Below are positions 7,986 through 16,395 of a stretch of 37,033 bases of DNA, in pieces. Below the pieces are notes generated by a model that made no database searches, was not told where the DNA came from, and saw only the letters and a program-made list of their open reading frames with translations. Position 1 is the stretch's first letter. Each line of letters starts with the position of its first letter. Source of the stretch: Planctomycetota bacterium (GTDB lineage Bacteria > Planctomycetota > Phycisphaerae > Sedimentisphaerales > UBA12454); NCBI GenBank assembly GCA_022705345.1, contig JAKJEQ010000008.1, positions 1-37,033 on the forward strand. Direction: 5' to 3'. The position numbers and the translations under genes were made by a program.

Positions 7986-8762
7986 ATGTTTGCGATAATA
8001 AGCGATATACATTCCAATATTGAGGCTTTGTCAACTGTTTTGGCGGATATCGAAAAGCGCGGAATAAAGACAATATACTGCCTTGGCGACATAATCGGCT
8101 ACGGACCGAATCCCAAGGATTGCCTGGATCTGGTAATCGCAAAAACGAAAGCATGCGTAATGGGCAATCACGATTACGCGATTTTGTACGAACCGACGAA
8201 TTTTAATCTCGGGGCAGAACGAGCGAGCTTCTGGACAAGAGGCCAGCTGGAGAACGAAGAATCTCCTGAAAAGAGACATAAACGCTGGAATTATCTTGGT
8301 ACACAGCAAATGAGATGGACGCTTAATGCTCAGCTTGACGGCGTAAACGCCACATTGGATTTTGTTCATGCCTCGCCGAGAAGGCCGATCAACGAGTATC
8401 TTTTTCCTGACGATGTTTATACGACACCTGCGAAAATTACAGCGCAGTTCGACCGGGTTAAACATATTTGTTTTATAGGGCATACTCATTTGCCGGGCGT
8501 ATTTCTTGACGATCCCGATTTTTATTCGCCTGATGAGCTCGATTATATTTATCCGATTGTTCCTGAGGAGCGTGCGATAATAAATGTCGGGTCTGTCGGC
8601 CAGCCGCGAGATAAAGACAACCGCAGCTGCTATGTGTATGTCGAGAAGAACAATGTTCATTTCGTCCGGTTGGAATATGATTTACAGGCAACTCAGAAAA
8701 AAATATATGACATACCCGAATTAGATAACTTCGAAGCTGACAGGTTAAGCGAAGGAAGGTAA
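7986..8762 (+). CDS. Calcineurin-like metallophosphoesterase
   Basis: A 258-residue cytoplasmic enzyme of the dinuclear-metal phosphoesterase superfamily. All metal-binding motifs are present in order: DIHSN (about residues 7-11), GDIIGYGPN, MGNHDYA, then VHASPR in the middle and FIGHTHLPG towards the C-terminus. The compact form resembles YfcE/PrpE-like phosphodiesterases that act on nucleotides or phosphoproteins; the substrate cannot be inferred. The ATG follows a CAGGA-type ribosome site. It precedes yidC by about 35 bases, possibly in the same transcript. Confidence 0.88.
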   Translation: MFAIISDIHSNIEALSTVLADIEKRGIKTIYCLGDIIGYGPNPKDCLDLVIAKTKACVMGNHDYAILYEPTNFNLGAERASFWTRGQLENEESPEKRHKRWNYLGTQQMRWTLNAQLDGVNATLDFVHASPRRPINEYLFPDDVYTTPAKITAQFDRVKHICFIGHTHLPGVFLDDPDFYSPDELDYIYPIVPEERAIINVGSVGQPRDKDNRSCYVYVEKNNVHFVRLEYDLQATQKKIYDIPELDNFEADRLSEGR

Positions 8763-8798
8763 CGGAAATTAAAATTTAAAAATGAAGAAATAAGGTTT

Positions 8799-10613
8799 AT
8801 GAAAAAATCAATTAGCGCTTTAATACTTTGTGTCTTAGCGACTTCGTTCAGAATCGTTAACGCTGAAATCACGGCGATAAACGCCGAGGAGAAAGCATTT
8901 ACTCTTGGCTCGACATTATCAAAAGAAACAAATCCTTATCGACTTGAGATTTCGCTGACGAGCAAAGGGGGGGCGATCGCTTCCGCAAGACTGCGTGATT
9001 ATAATAACAGAGAATCCGAAAATCCGAAGCCGTTCGAGATATTAAAGCCGATGGGCAGGAATTTTTCGTTTGCGAGCAGAAGACTTGTTCTGCCTGACGC
9101 AGGAAGGTCATTTCCGCTGGATAAACTTAATTGGACAAGCGAAGGCACAATTACAAACCCGGACGGAAGCGAGACAATAACATTTACTGCGATAGTTTTG
9201 CAGGATGAAAGCGAATTTCTGAAACTTGTCAAAACTTTTACGCTCAGGCAGGAAGATTACCTGATTGACTGCAATATCAGCGTGCAGAATCTCAGCAAAG
9301 AAAATTCCAAAATAATGCTTGAAACGTATGGGCCTGTCGGGATCACGAGAGAAGATCCAAGGGCTGATGTGCGTACGGTTACGGGAGCTTATCTTAACCA
9401 GCAAAACGCAGTTGAGGTTACAAAGACAAACATAAAGGACATTGTGAAAGATTTCGGCGGCAAGATGAAGATGTTTCATAAGAATGCCGAATTCAAATTT
9501 ATCTGGGCATCGATAGAAGATAAATATTTTACTTCCATAATCAGACCTGTCCCTGCCGACAGCAATCTTAACAGTGACTGGACAGGGGACAAGTATGCGT
9601 TAGGTTTTGATCCTGACCTGACTGTGAAAGAAGATGAGAATATCGGGTTGCTCCTGGAAACGAAAAATTTAACTATCGCGTCCGGCGAGCAGGTAACGTA
9701 CACATACCAGGTCTATATCGGGCCGAAAGACAAGGAGCTTTTTAATTCGGTTCCGTTATATAAGCAGCTCGGCTTTGTCAATACGATAGAATTTCAGGCC
9801 TGCTGCGGACTCGGTTTCGGCTGGCTTAGCTTTATCATTCTTGACGCGATGAACTGGCTTAATCAGTTCATTCCGAATTATGGTGTGATAATCATAATCT
9901 TTGTTCTTGTTGTTCGGCTCATTCTTCATCCTGTTACAAAGAAAAGCCAGGTGTCCATGATGAGAATGTCAAAGCTCGGCCCTATGGCAGAAGAAATAAA
10001 GAAAAAATACGGCGACAACAAAGCGGAAATGCAAAAACAGATGGCGGTACTTTACAGAGAACAGGGGATTGCGCCTATGCTCGGGTGTCTTCCGATGTTT
10101 TTACAGATGCCGATTTGGGTCGCACTTTACAGCGCAATAAATACAGGTATCGAATTCAGAGGGGCGGCGTTTTTGCCGTTTTGGATAACAGATCTATCAA
10201 TGCCCGATGCCCTCTTATATCTGCCTGCGGCAGTGGAAAACATTCCGCTGATCGGTTCTTTTATCGGGTCGAGTTTTAACCTGCTTCCTATTTTGCTGGG
10301 AGTCGCAATGTTCGCTCAGCAAAAACTTACGCCTATGTCAGCTCCTCCGACAAATCCGCAAGCAGCCCAGCAGCAGAAAATGATGCTGTGGATGATGCCG
10401 ATAATGATGCTTCTGTTTTTATACAGGGCGCCGTCTGGTCTGAACCTTTACATTATGGCAAGTACGGCCGGCGGTGTTGTCGAACAATATGTTATTCGCA
10501 AGCACATTAAGGAAAGACAGGCTCTTGAAGAGGCAGGTCTGGTTCCTACAACAAGCAAATTAGGCGGAAAACTGAAAAAGAAAAAACCGAAACCGCCGAT
10601 TAAGTTTTCATAA
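8799..10613 (+). CDS. yidC: Membrane protein insertase YidC
   Basis: Oxa1/Alb3-family insertase for inner-membrane proteins, working alone or with Sec. The 604-residue protein has a long periplasmic beta-domain (about residues 30-330), then the conserved core: FGWLSFIILDAMNWLNQFIPNYGVIIIIFVLVVRL, VTKKSQVSMMRM, the coiled GPMAEEIKKKYGDNKAEMQKQMAVLYREQGIAPMLGC loop and LPMFLQMPIWVALY, then two further hydrophobic pairs and a Lys/Pro-rich tail. Oddly, the N-terminus (LILCVLATSFRIVNAEI) looks like a cleavable signal peptide rather than the usual anchoring helix. AAGG lies ahead of the ATG. mnmE follows 17 bases later, as in many bacterial yidC-mnmE clusters. Confidence 0.95.
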   Translation: MKKSISALILCVLATSFRIVNAEITAINAEEKAFTLGSTLSKETNPYRLEISLTSKGGAIASARLRDYNNRESENPKPFEILKPMGRNFSFASRRLVLPDAGRSFPLDKLNWTSEGTITNPDGSETITFTAIVLQDESEFLKLVKTFTLRQEDYLIDCNISVQNLSKENSKIMLETYGPVGITREDPRADVRTVTGAYLNQQNAVEVTKTNIKDIVKDFGGKMKMFHKNAEFKFIWASIEDKYFTSIIRPVPADSNLNSDWTGDKYALGFDPDLTVKEDENIGLLLETKNLTIASGEQVTYTYQVYIGPKDKELFNSVPLYKQLGFVNTIEFQACCGLGFGWLSFIILDAMNWLNQFIPNYGVIIIIFVLVVRLILHPVTKKSQVSMMRMSKLGPMAEEIKKKYGDNKAEMQKQMAVLYREQGIAPMLGCLPMFLQMPIWVALYSAINTGIEFRGAAFLPFWITDLSMPDALLYLPAAVENIPLIGSFIGSSFNLLPILLGVAMFAQQKLTPMSAPPTNPQAAQQQKMMLWMMPIMMLLFLYRAPSGLNLYIMASTAGGVVEQYVIRKHIKERQALEEAGLVPTTSKLGGKLKKKKPKPPIKFS

Positions 10614-10630
10614 TTGAAGTATGAATCACG

Positions 10631-12007
10631 ATGTATAATGTCAGCGATACTATTGTCGCGATATCGAGCGGTACGACTCCTGCAATAAAGAAAATCGTAC
10701 GAATGAGCGGAGACAAGACGTTCAAAATCTTGTCGTCTTTTTTCGGCAGAGAGATTGAAAGGCAAAAGAGAATAACCCGGCTCAATACTGCGGTGGAAGG
10801 GGCAGACGCTGAATTCTCGATTTATTCTTTTATCGCGCCTCATTCATATACAGGGGAAGACACAGCCGAACTGCATTTATGCGCATGCGGCGAGTTGACC
10901 GAAAACATATTTACAAAACTCCTTGCTCTCGGATGCAGAACAGCTTTGCCCGGCGAATTTACATACAGAGCTTATGTAAACGGGAAGATAGATTTGTCCG
11001 GCGCTGAGGCGGTCGCGATGATGATAGAAAGTTCAAATCAATATCAGCTTTCGGCGGCACAAAAACTTTTCGGGGGGTCGATAGAAAAAAAAGTTAAGAA
11101 AATCAAAAATGAAATTCTTGAATTGTTGAGTTTGATTGAAGCCGGTCTTGACTTCAGCTCTGAAGACATTGAAATTATAAGCAGCAGCAAAGCAGTTCAG
11201 AGGGCAGAGGAAATTCGAAATAAACTCAATGAGCTGCTTTGGGGTTCAATCACTTTCGAGCAAATTACCTGTGCACCCTCGGTGGTAATAGCAGGCGCCG
11301 CAAACGCGGGCAAAAGCAGCCTTGTAAACGCACTTCTTGGCGAGAACAGGAGCATCGTGTCAGACCAGAGCGGGACCACTCGTGATGTGCTTGAACACTG
11401 GCTAAAATTAAATAAATGCGATTGTGTTCTCTTCGATTGTGCGGGAATAATAATAAACCCCGGCGATATACTCCAAAGCCTTGCCAATACCGCGGCGATA
11501 AAGGCGGTTGAAGATGCCGCAATAATTATTTTCTGCGCGGATATATCTAAAGAAAATTATACGGAAGACGTAAATGTAATAAGTCAAATTAAGAGGATGC
11601 CCGATATTTGCATAGCCGCAAAATCAGATTTGCTTGACGGCAAACAAACCGAGGATAAAAAAATAAAATTAAAAAATATATTCGGCTGGAATTTTTTACC
11701 TGTAAGTTCCAAAACAAACGAAGGTATCGATAATCTTAAAAAAATAATCGAAGAAAAAATAATTAAACAAACTTCGGCAGCTTCAGAAGCAGGTGAAAAA
11801 ACAGCATTAACTCAAAGGCACAGTCAGGCAGTACAGAACGCTGAAAAAAATATCGAATCGGCAGGTTTTGAAATTCAAAACGGAAATGACGAAATTGCTG
11901 CAGTGTCGCTTCGTGCGGCTCTGGCCGATCTGTCCAAACTTGCAACCGAACATATCGATGAGGCAATTCTCGACACCATTTTTTCAAGGTTTTGCATAGG
12001 TAAATAA
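10631..12007 (+). CDS. mnmE: tRNA modification GTPase MnmE, divergent
   Basis: MnmE acts with MnmG to place carboxymethylaminomethyl groups on wobble U34. The 458-residue protein has the N-terminal formyl-THF-binding domain (DTIVAISSG, APHSYTGEDTAELH, PGEFTYRAYVNGKIDLSGAEAV), a helical middle part, an inserted G domain (P-loop GAANAGKSS at 222-230, SGTTRDVLE) and the diagnostic C-terminal FCIGK. The G domain is unusual: the G3 motif reads DCAG (269-272) where DTAG is expected, switch II is degenerate, and G4 reads AKSD (330-333) instead of NKxD. GTP specificity or turnover may differ. No mnmG is in the window. Confidence 0.9.
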   Translation: MYNVSDTIVAISSGTTPAIKKIVRMSGDKTFKILSSFFGREIERQKRITRLNTAVEGADAEFSIYSFIAPHSYTGEDTAELHLCACGELTENIFTKLLALGCRTALPGEFTYRAYVNGKIDLSGAEAVAMMIESSNQYQLSAAQKLFGGSIEKKVKKIKNEILELLSLIEAGLDFSSEDIEIISSSKAVQRAEEIRNKLNELLWGSITFEQITCAPSVVIAGAANAGKSSLVNALLGENRSIVSDQSGTTRDVLEHWLKLNKCDCVLFDCAGIIINPGDILQSLANTAAIKAVEDAAIIIFCADISKENYTEDVNVISQIKRMPDICIAAKSDLLDGKQTEDKKIKLKNIFGWNFLPVSSKTNEGIDNLKKIIEEKIIKQTSAASEAGEKTALTQRHSQAVQNAEKNIESAGFEIQNGNDEIAAVSLRAALADLSKLATEHIDEAILDTIFSRFCIGK

Positions 12008-12034
12008 GAGGCGATAAATAAGCAAAAAATCCTC

Positions 12035-12076
12035 TTGAAATCTGCTGAACATTTTATATAATGCAACATTGTTGCA
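12035..12076 (+). promoter_or_regulatory. Promoter with 7-1-7 palindromic operator
   Basis: TTGAAA at 12035-12040 and a perfect TATAAT at 12057-12062 are 16 bases apart. A perfect palindrome, TGCAACA-T-TGTTGCA, begins on the last base of the -10 box (12062-12076) and covers the expected start site. The 7-1-7 geometry is that of Fur-superfamily boxes (Fur, Zur, PerR); assignment to such a regulator is inference. The transcript leader would be only about 15 bases, with no Shine-Dalgarno sequence. Confidence 0.6.
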
Positions 12077-12083
12077 ATAAACT

Positions 12084-12473
12084 ATGATAATAAATTTTCG
12101 GAAATTCGCCTGTACATTCGCTTTATTGGCTTTGTTGCTAAGCGCTGCCAATATTCCTTTATATCTGCATTTATCTCAGGAACATAGCGATCACGACGAT
12201 AATAAATGCCCGATTTGCCAACAGACTGCGATAAATAAAACAAAAGCAATCCTTCCAAATCACGCGGGAATCATTGAATTCCCCAAAATATTTGGCGATT
12301 TGGTTATAGATGGAAAAGTGGACACAAACGATTTGGCAGAATTATGCTATTATTGGATGTGTCAAGGCGGCGAACGGGAAAACGATTATTATGAAAGAGC
12401 GGATGCAAGCAAAGACGGAGCAGTGAATTTTACAGATTTTGCAATGCTTGCCGGAAACTGGCTTTTGGAGTAA
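12084..12473 (+). CDS. Exported small protein: HxxH..CPIC motif plus dockerin-like repeats
   Basis: A 129-residue protein with a hydrophobic signal/anchor (about residues 8-28). A short putative metal site follows, His-rich and ending in a Cys pair (His29, His34, His37, acidic residues, then CPIC at 42-45). The C-terminal half carries two Ca-loop-like repeats (VIDGKVDTNDLAELCYYW and ASKDGAVNFTDFAMLAGNWL). The His/Asp plus CPxC pattern recalls small periplasmic zinc- or copper-handling proteins; together with a Fur-type palindrome on its promoter, a metal-responsive role is plausible but unproven. A strong terminator follows directly. Confidence 0.7.
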   Translation: MIINFRKFACTFALLALLLSAANIPLYLHLSQEHSDHDDNKCPICQQTAINKTKAILPNHAGIIEFPKIFGDLVIDGKVDTNDLAELCYYWMCQGGERENDYYERADASKDGAVNFTDFAMLAGNWLLE

Positions 12474-12480
12474 TAAAAAA

Positions 12481-12505
12481 CCCCGGCAAAAACCGGGGCT
12501 TTTTA
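12481..12505. terminator. Bidirectional intrinsic terminator
   Basis: CCCCGG (12481-12486) and CCGGGG (12493-12498) pair around a CAAAAA loop, with A-runs before and T-runs after. It lies between two convergent genes, the CPIC/dockerin gene and dnaK, and can serve both. Confidence 0.85.
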
Positions 12506-12547
12506 CATAAATTTATATATAACATCCTTGTCGGATGGAAACCAAAC

Positions 12548-14485
12548 TTATTTATCTTTCGCTTCGAATTCAGCGTCAATTACGTCATCGCCGCCATTTT
12601 TGCGGTGAACCTTGCCTTCGTCGGCTGGTTTTGCGCCTTCTGGAGAAGGTTGAGCGCCGCCGGCAGCCTGTTGTTTTTTGGCAGCTTCTTCATAAAGAAC
12701 TTTGCCAAGTTCCTGAGCTGTTGTGCTGAGATTTTCCATAGCTTTCTTTATAGCATCGCCATCTTCGCCTTTTACAGCTTCTTTGAGATTATTTACAGCA
12801 TTCTCAATTTTGCCGCGGGTGTCGGCCGAAACTTTTTCGCCGTGCTCTTTAAGAGTTTTTTCAGTGGAATAAATAAGCTGGTCAGCCTGGTTCTTAAGGT
12901 CGATAACTTCACGGCGTTTTTTATCTTCAGCGGCATGAGCTTCGGCATCCTGCTGCATCTTTTTTACTTCTTCGTCACTGAGGCCCGAGCTTGATTTAAT
13001 CTGAATCGATTGCTGTTTGCCAGTTCCGAGGTCTTTTGCGGAAACGTTCAATATACCGTTGGCGTCTATATCAAATGCGACTTCAATCTGCGGCATTCCG
13101 CGCGGAGCAGGAGGAATATCTGAAAGCTGGAATCTGCCAAGCGTTCTGTTATCACGTGCGAACTCACGCTCGCCCTGCAATACGTGAATATCAACCGTCG
13201 TTTGATTATCGGCAGCGGTCGAGAATACTTCCTTTTTACTTGTCGGAATTGTGGTGTTGCGTTCGATGAGCTTTGTCATAACTCCGCCGAGAGTTTCAAC
13301 GCCAAGTGAAAGCGGAGTAACATCCAAAAGCAGAATATCCTTTACGCCGGCATCGCCCGCGAGCACAGCACCCTGAACAGCGGCGCCAATCGCGACAACT
13401 TCGTCGGGATTAAGGCTCTTGTTCGGTTCTTTCTTGAACAAGTCGCGCACGATCTGCTGAACTTTCGGGATTCTTGTGGAACCGCCGACAAGCAGAACTT
13501 CAGCTATTTCCGAAGGATTCATCTTTGCATCGCTCATTGCCTTAACGCAGGGATTTTTTAGTCTTTCGAAGACCGGCTCGGCAAGAGATTCGAATTTGCT
13601 GCGTGTAATTGTAATCTGCAGATGTTTCGGGCCTGATGCATCTGCTGTTATAAACGGCAGATTCACTGTGGATTCAACCTGGTTCGACAGTTCGCATTTT
13701 GCTTTTTCGGCAGCTTCTTTCAATCTTTGATGAGCCATCGGGTCCTTGCGGAGGTCGATGCCCTCTGTTTTCTTGAATTCATCGGCGAGATAATTGATTA
13801 AAACTTCGTCAAGATCATCGCCGCCAAGGTGCGTATCGCCATTGGTGCTTAAAACTTCAAAAACATTATCACCGATATCGAGAATAGAAATATCGAAAGT
13901 GCCGCCGCCGAAATCGAAAACGGCGACTTTTTCGTTCTTTTTCTTTTCTACACCGTAAGCAAGGGCCGCGGCGGTCGGCTCATTTATAATTCTATCGACT
14001 TTCAAACCAGCGATAGTGCCAGCATCTTTTGTGGCCTGGCGCTGAGCATCGTTAAAATATGCGGGCACAGTGATGACCGCCCTTTCAATCTTTTCGCCGA
14101 GATAATCTTCCGCGGTTTTCTTTAAATCCTGCAGAATCATCGCAGAAACTTCCGGCGGAGTGTATTCCTTGCCTCGGACGTTCACTTTTACCAGCTCGTT
14201 TGCGCCGCCAACGACTTTGTATGGAACCATTTTTTCTTCTGTACCGACTTCATCGTGACGCCGGCCCATAAACCTTTTTATCGAAAAAACAGTGTTTTCA
14301 GGATTGGTAACCTGCTGATGACGTGCAATCTGGCCGACAAGCCTTTCTCCTTTATCTGTAAAACCTACTACAGAAGGAGTCAGTCTGCTGCCGGAAGAGT
14401 TGATGAGCACCTTCGGAGAGGCGCCTTCCATCACAGCAACCACTGAATTCGTTGTTCCTAAATCTATTCCTATTATTTTTGCCAT
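12548..14485 (-). CDS. dnaK: Chaperone protein DnaK (Hsp70)
   Basis: ATP-dependent Hsp70 chaperone of the cytoplasm, full length at 645 residues. The nucleotide-binding domain shows [18 protein letters not shown] at the start, [48 protein letters not shown] and [14 protein letters not shown]. The linker and substrate domain follow ([19 protein letters not shown]), then the helical lid and an acidic tail near the C-terminus with DVIDAEFE before a final AKDK. AAGGAGA sits 8 bases before the ATG. No dnaJ or grpE is adjacent. No CIRCE element lies upstream; instead a -24/-12 type promoter is found about 50 bases ahead of the gene. Confidence 0.98.
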   Translation of the reverse strand: MAKIIGIDLGTTNSVVAVMEGASPKVLINSSGSRLTPSVVGFTDKGERLVGQIARHQQVTNPENTVFSIKRFMGRRHDEVGTEEKMVPYKVVGGANELVKVNVRGKEYTPPEVSAMILQDLKKTAEDYLGEKIERAVITVPAYFNDAQRQATKDAGTIAGLKVDRIINEPTAAALAYGVEKKKNEKVAVFDFGGGTFDISILDIGDNVFEVLSTNGDTHLGGDDLDEVLINYLADEFKKTEGIDLRKDPMAHQRLKEAAEKAKCELSNQVESTVNLPFITADASGPKHLQITITRSKFESLAEPVFERLKNPCVKAMSDAKMNPSEIAEVLLVGGSTRIPKVQQIVRDLFKKEPNKSLNPDEVVAIGAAVQGAVLAGDAGVKDILLLDVTPLSLGVETLGGVMTKLIERNTTIPTSKKEVFSTAADNQTTVDIHVLQGEREFARDNRTLGRFQLSDIPPAPRGMPQIEVAFDIDANGILNVSAKDLGTGKQQSIQIKSSSGLSDEEVKKMQQDAEAHAAEDKKRREVIDLKNQADQLIYSTEKTLKEHGEKVSADTRGKIENAVNNLKEAVKGEDGDAIKKAMENLSTTAQELGKVLYEEAAKKQQAAGGAQPSPEGAKPADEGKVHRKNGGDDVIDAEFEAKDK

Positions 14486-14533
14486 AATATCTTTCTCCTT
14501 ATGACCATAAACATTGAATCAAAACGTATAAAG

Positions 14534-14549
14534 TGCAAACTATGTGCCA
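14534..14549 (-). promoter_or_regulatory. Sigma-54-type (-24/-12) promoter of dnaK
   Basis: On the minus strand the sequence reads TGGCACATAGTTTGCA. It matches the RpoN consensus TGGCACG-N4-TTGCA at every position but one, with exactly the required 12-base GG-to-GC spacing. Transcription would start near 14524, about 39 bases ahead of the dnaK ATG. Confidence 0.65.
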
Positions 14550-14611
14550 GTGAGGAGTAATTACGTAAGTCGTTTTAAATCAAAGGCTTATAAATTTAGA
14601 AAAGTTATAAA

Positions 14612-14636
14612 AATAATGCCATTTTGGCAGATTATT
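14612..14636 (-). promoter_or_regulatory. Dyad upstream of the dnaK -24/-12 promoter (possible activator site)
   Basis: AATAATGCCA (14612-14621) and TGGCAGATTATT (14625-14636) are inverted repeats around three bases, with a two-base bulge. The centre is about 100 bases upstream of the predicted dnaK start, the usual distance for a bacterial enhancer-binding protein. The role is inferred. Confidence 0.4.
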
Positions 14637-14850
14637 ACTTTGATCCTGACATGAGAAAACTGAGGCAGGCATTAAATGAAATGAACATAGTCTTGAAATC
14701 AGGAAAAATCTTTTTAAATAGAACATTTTTGTATTATATGAGTATTTTTCATTTTGAGATTTGTTTTTATTATAATATAGTCTAAAAAAATCAGCTCTGC
14801 GGAATTTAAACGTATGAGTTTTGTTTTTATTTGGAAAGGAAAAAAAAGAA

Positions 14851-15414
14851 ATGCCAAGTATTTCTGATTCTCTTGTAGCAAAAAGAATTTTTTTAACAAA
14901 AGGTGTCGGAAGACACAGGTATCAGCTAAAATCCTTTGAGGAGGCGCTTAGAGATGCGGGAGTAGCAAACCAGAACCTTGTTCAGGTTTCGTCTATTTTA
15001 CCACCCAAATGCAAAATCATCAGCAAAGAAGCCGGATTGAAGGAACTTGTGCCGGGAGCAATCGCGTTCTGTGTTATGGCAAGATGCGATACTAATGAAC
15101 ACGGCAGACTTGTAGCTACTTCAATCGGAATGGCGGTTCCGAAAGATAAAAATAATTGGGGATACCTGAGCGAAGTTCACGGACACGGAATGAACGAACA
15201 GCAGGCAGGCGATATGGCCGAAGACCTTGCGGCTGAAATGCTCGGTACTACCCTTGGTTTGGAAGTTGACCCGAATACCGCGTGGAGCGAAAGGGAACAA
15301 GCCTACAAATCAAGCGGGCTGATAATCAGAACATCGAACTGCACCCAGGCGGCAAGAGGACAAAAAGGGCTTTGGACAACAACAGTCGCTATAGCCATGT
15401 TCCTTTTCGATTAA
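14851..15414 (+). CDS. Pyruvoyl-dependent arginine decarboxylase
   Basis: Converts arginine to agmatine and CO2. The 187-residue proenzyme contains the self-cleavage site VSSILPP, with Ser47-Ser48; cleavage between the serines makes the pyruvoyl group on the larger chain. Other family segments are ELVPGAIAFCVMAR, GRLVATSIGMAVPKD, GYLSEVHGHGM and the C-terminal TTVAIAMFLFD. The open frame reaches 30 bases further upstream, but the ATG at 14851 has GGAAAGGA at the right distance. The next gene is an agmatinase, which supports the assignment: together they make putrescine from arginine. Similar archaeal-type enzymes occur in several anaerobic bacteria. Confidence 0.93.
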   Translation: MPSISDSLVAKRIFLTKGVGRHRYQLKSFEEALRDAGVANQNLVQVSSILPPKCKIISKEAGLKELVPGAIAFCVMARCDTNEHGRLVATSIGMAVPKDKNNWGYLSEVHGHGMNEQQAGDMAEDLAAEMLGTTLGLEVDPNTAWSEREQAYKSSGLIIRTSNCTQAARGQKGLWTTTVAIAMFLFD

Positions 15415-15433
15415 AAAAAACGAATGAATCAGT

Positions 15434-15466
15434 ATAGAGACGCACGGCCAGCGTCTCTATTTTTTT
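15434..15466 (+). terminator. Intrinsic terminator after pvlArgDC
   Basis: A perfect ten-base-pair stem, ATAGAGACGC (15434-15443) with GCGTCTCTAT (15451-15460), is followed by six further Ts. It lies between the decarboxylase and agmatinase genes, so the second gene may need its own promoter or read-through. Confidence 0.85.
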
Positions 15467-15495
15467 GACATACCTTATTCTGCATTGGAGAAAAA

Positions 15496-16347
15496 ATGAA
15501 GAAATATAATTTTTGCGATCTGACAAAAGAGCACTCGAATTACCCGGCGGCAAAAATAGTGATTTTGCCTGCTCCATTTGACGCAACCAGCACCTGGATA
15601 AAGGGCGCGGATAAAGGGCCTGATGCGATACTCGAGGCGTCGGCAAATATGGAAACCTATGATATCGAGACCGATTCAGAAGTTTTTAAGCAGGGAATTT
15701 TTACAGACAAGCCTATAAAAGAAAAAAAGTCCCCAGAAAAAATGGTTGCCGAACTCAAGGCAAGGACGCTTAAACACATCAAAAACGGCAAATATGTTGT
15801 CACATTGGGCGGGGAACATTCAATAAGCGCCGCTTCGATACAGGCTCATGTCGAATCCTTTAAAGATGTCTCGGTTATTCAATTCGATGCACACGCCGAT
15901 TTGCGGGAAGCATATCACGGCTCGAAATACAATCATGCCTGCGTTATGGCGCGGGCAAGGGAAATCGCGCCGGTGGTTCAGGTAGGAATCAGAAGCGGTG
16001 CGGTTGAAGAAGCTGAATTGATGAAAAAAGACAATGTTTTTCTTGCTCAGGATATTTATGATAATGACAGGTGGTTCAATAAATGCCTGAAGAAATTGAC
16101 TAAGAACGTATATCTTACAATCGACCTCGATGCATTCGATCCGGCTATTTTGCCTTCAACCGGAACTCCTGAACCGGGCGGTTTGGGATGGTACCAGGTG
16201 ATAAAGTTCCTGAAGCTTTTGATGCAGAAAAAAAATGTTGTTGGATTCGACATTGTCGAACTGTGTCCAAATCCAAAGAACAAAGGTTCAGATTTCCTGA
16301 CTGCCAAACTGATTTATAAATTATTAAGTTATAGATTTTGCCGCTAA
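15496..16347 (+). CDS. speB: Agmatinase (ureohydrolase family)
   Basis: Mn-dependent hydrolysis of agmatine to putrescine and urea. The 283-residue protein has the ureohydrolase metal ligands: GGEHS (105-109), FDAHADLR with Asp131, His133 and Asp135, and TIDLDAFDP (208-216) with Asp210 and Asp212; PSTGTPEPGGLGW follows. TGGAG precedes the ATG at a good distance. Family members also include arginase and guanidinobutyrase, but adjacency to an arginine decarboxylase favours agmatine as substrate. Confidence 0.92.
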   Translation: MKKYNFCDLTKEHSNYPAAKIVILPAPFDATSTWIKGADKGPDAILEASANMETYDIETDSEVFKQGIFTDKPIKEKKSPEKMVAELKARTLKHIKNGKYVVTLGGEHSISAASIQAHVESFKDVSVIQFDAHADLREAYHGSKYNHACVMARAREIAPVVQVGIRSGAVEEAELMKKDNVFLAQDIYDNDRWFNKCLKKLTKNVYLTIDLDAFDPAILPSTGTPEPGGLGWYQVIKFLKLLMQKKNVVGFDIVELCPNPKNKGSDFLTAKLIYKLLSYRFCR

Positions 16348-16395
16348 CAACCGATAATAATTAATAAATCAATACTATTTATGAAAGGATTTACT

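Larger units (their letters stand above)
14486..14850. other. Intergenic region between divergent dnaK and pvlArgDC
   Basis: This 365-base AT-rich gap holds the -24/-12 promoter and upstream dyad for dnaK. On the plus side there is a TATAAT-like box at about 14775-14780 in a run of Ts and As before the arginine decarboxylase gene. No open frame with a ribosome site was found. Confidence 0.6.
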
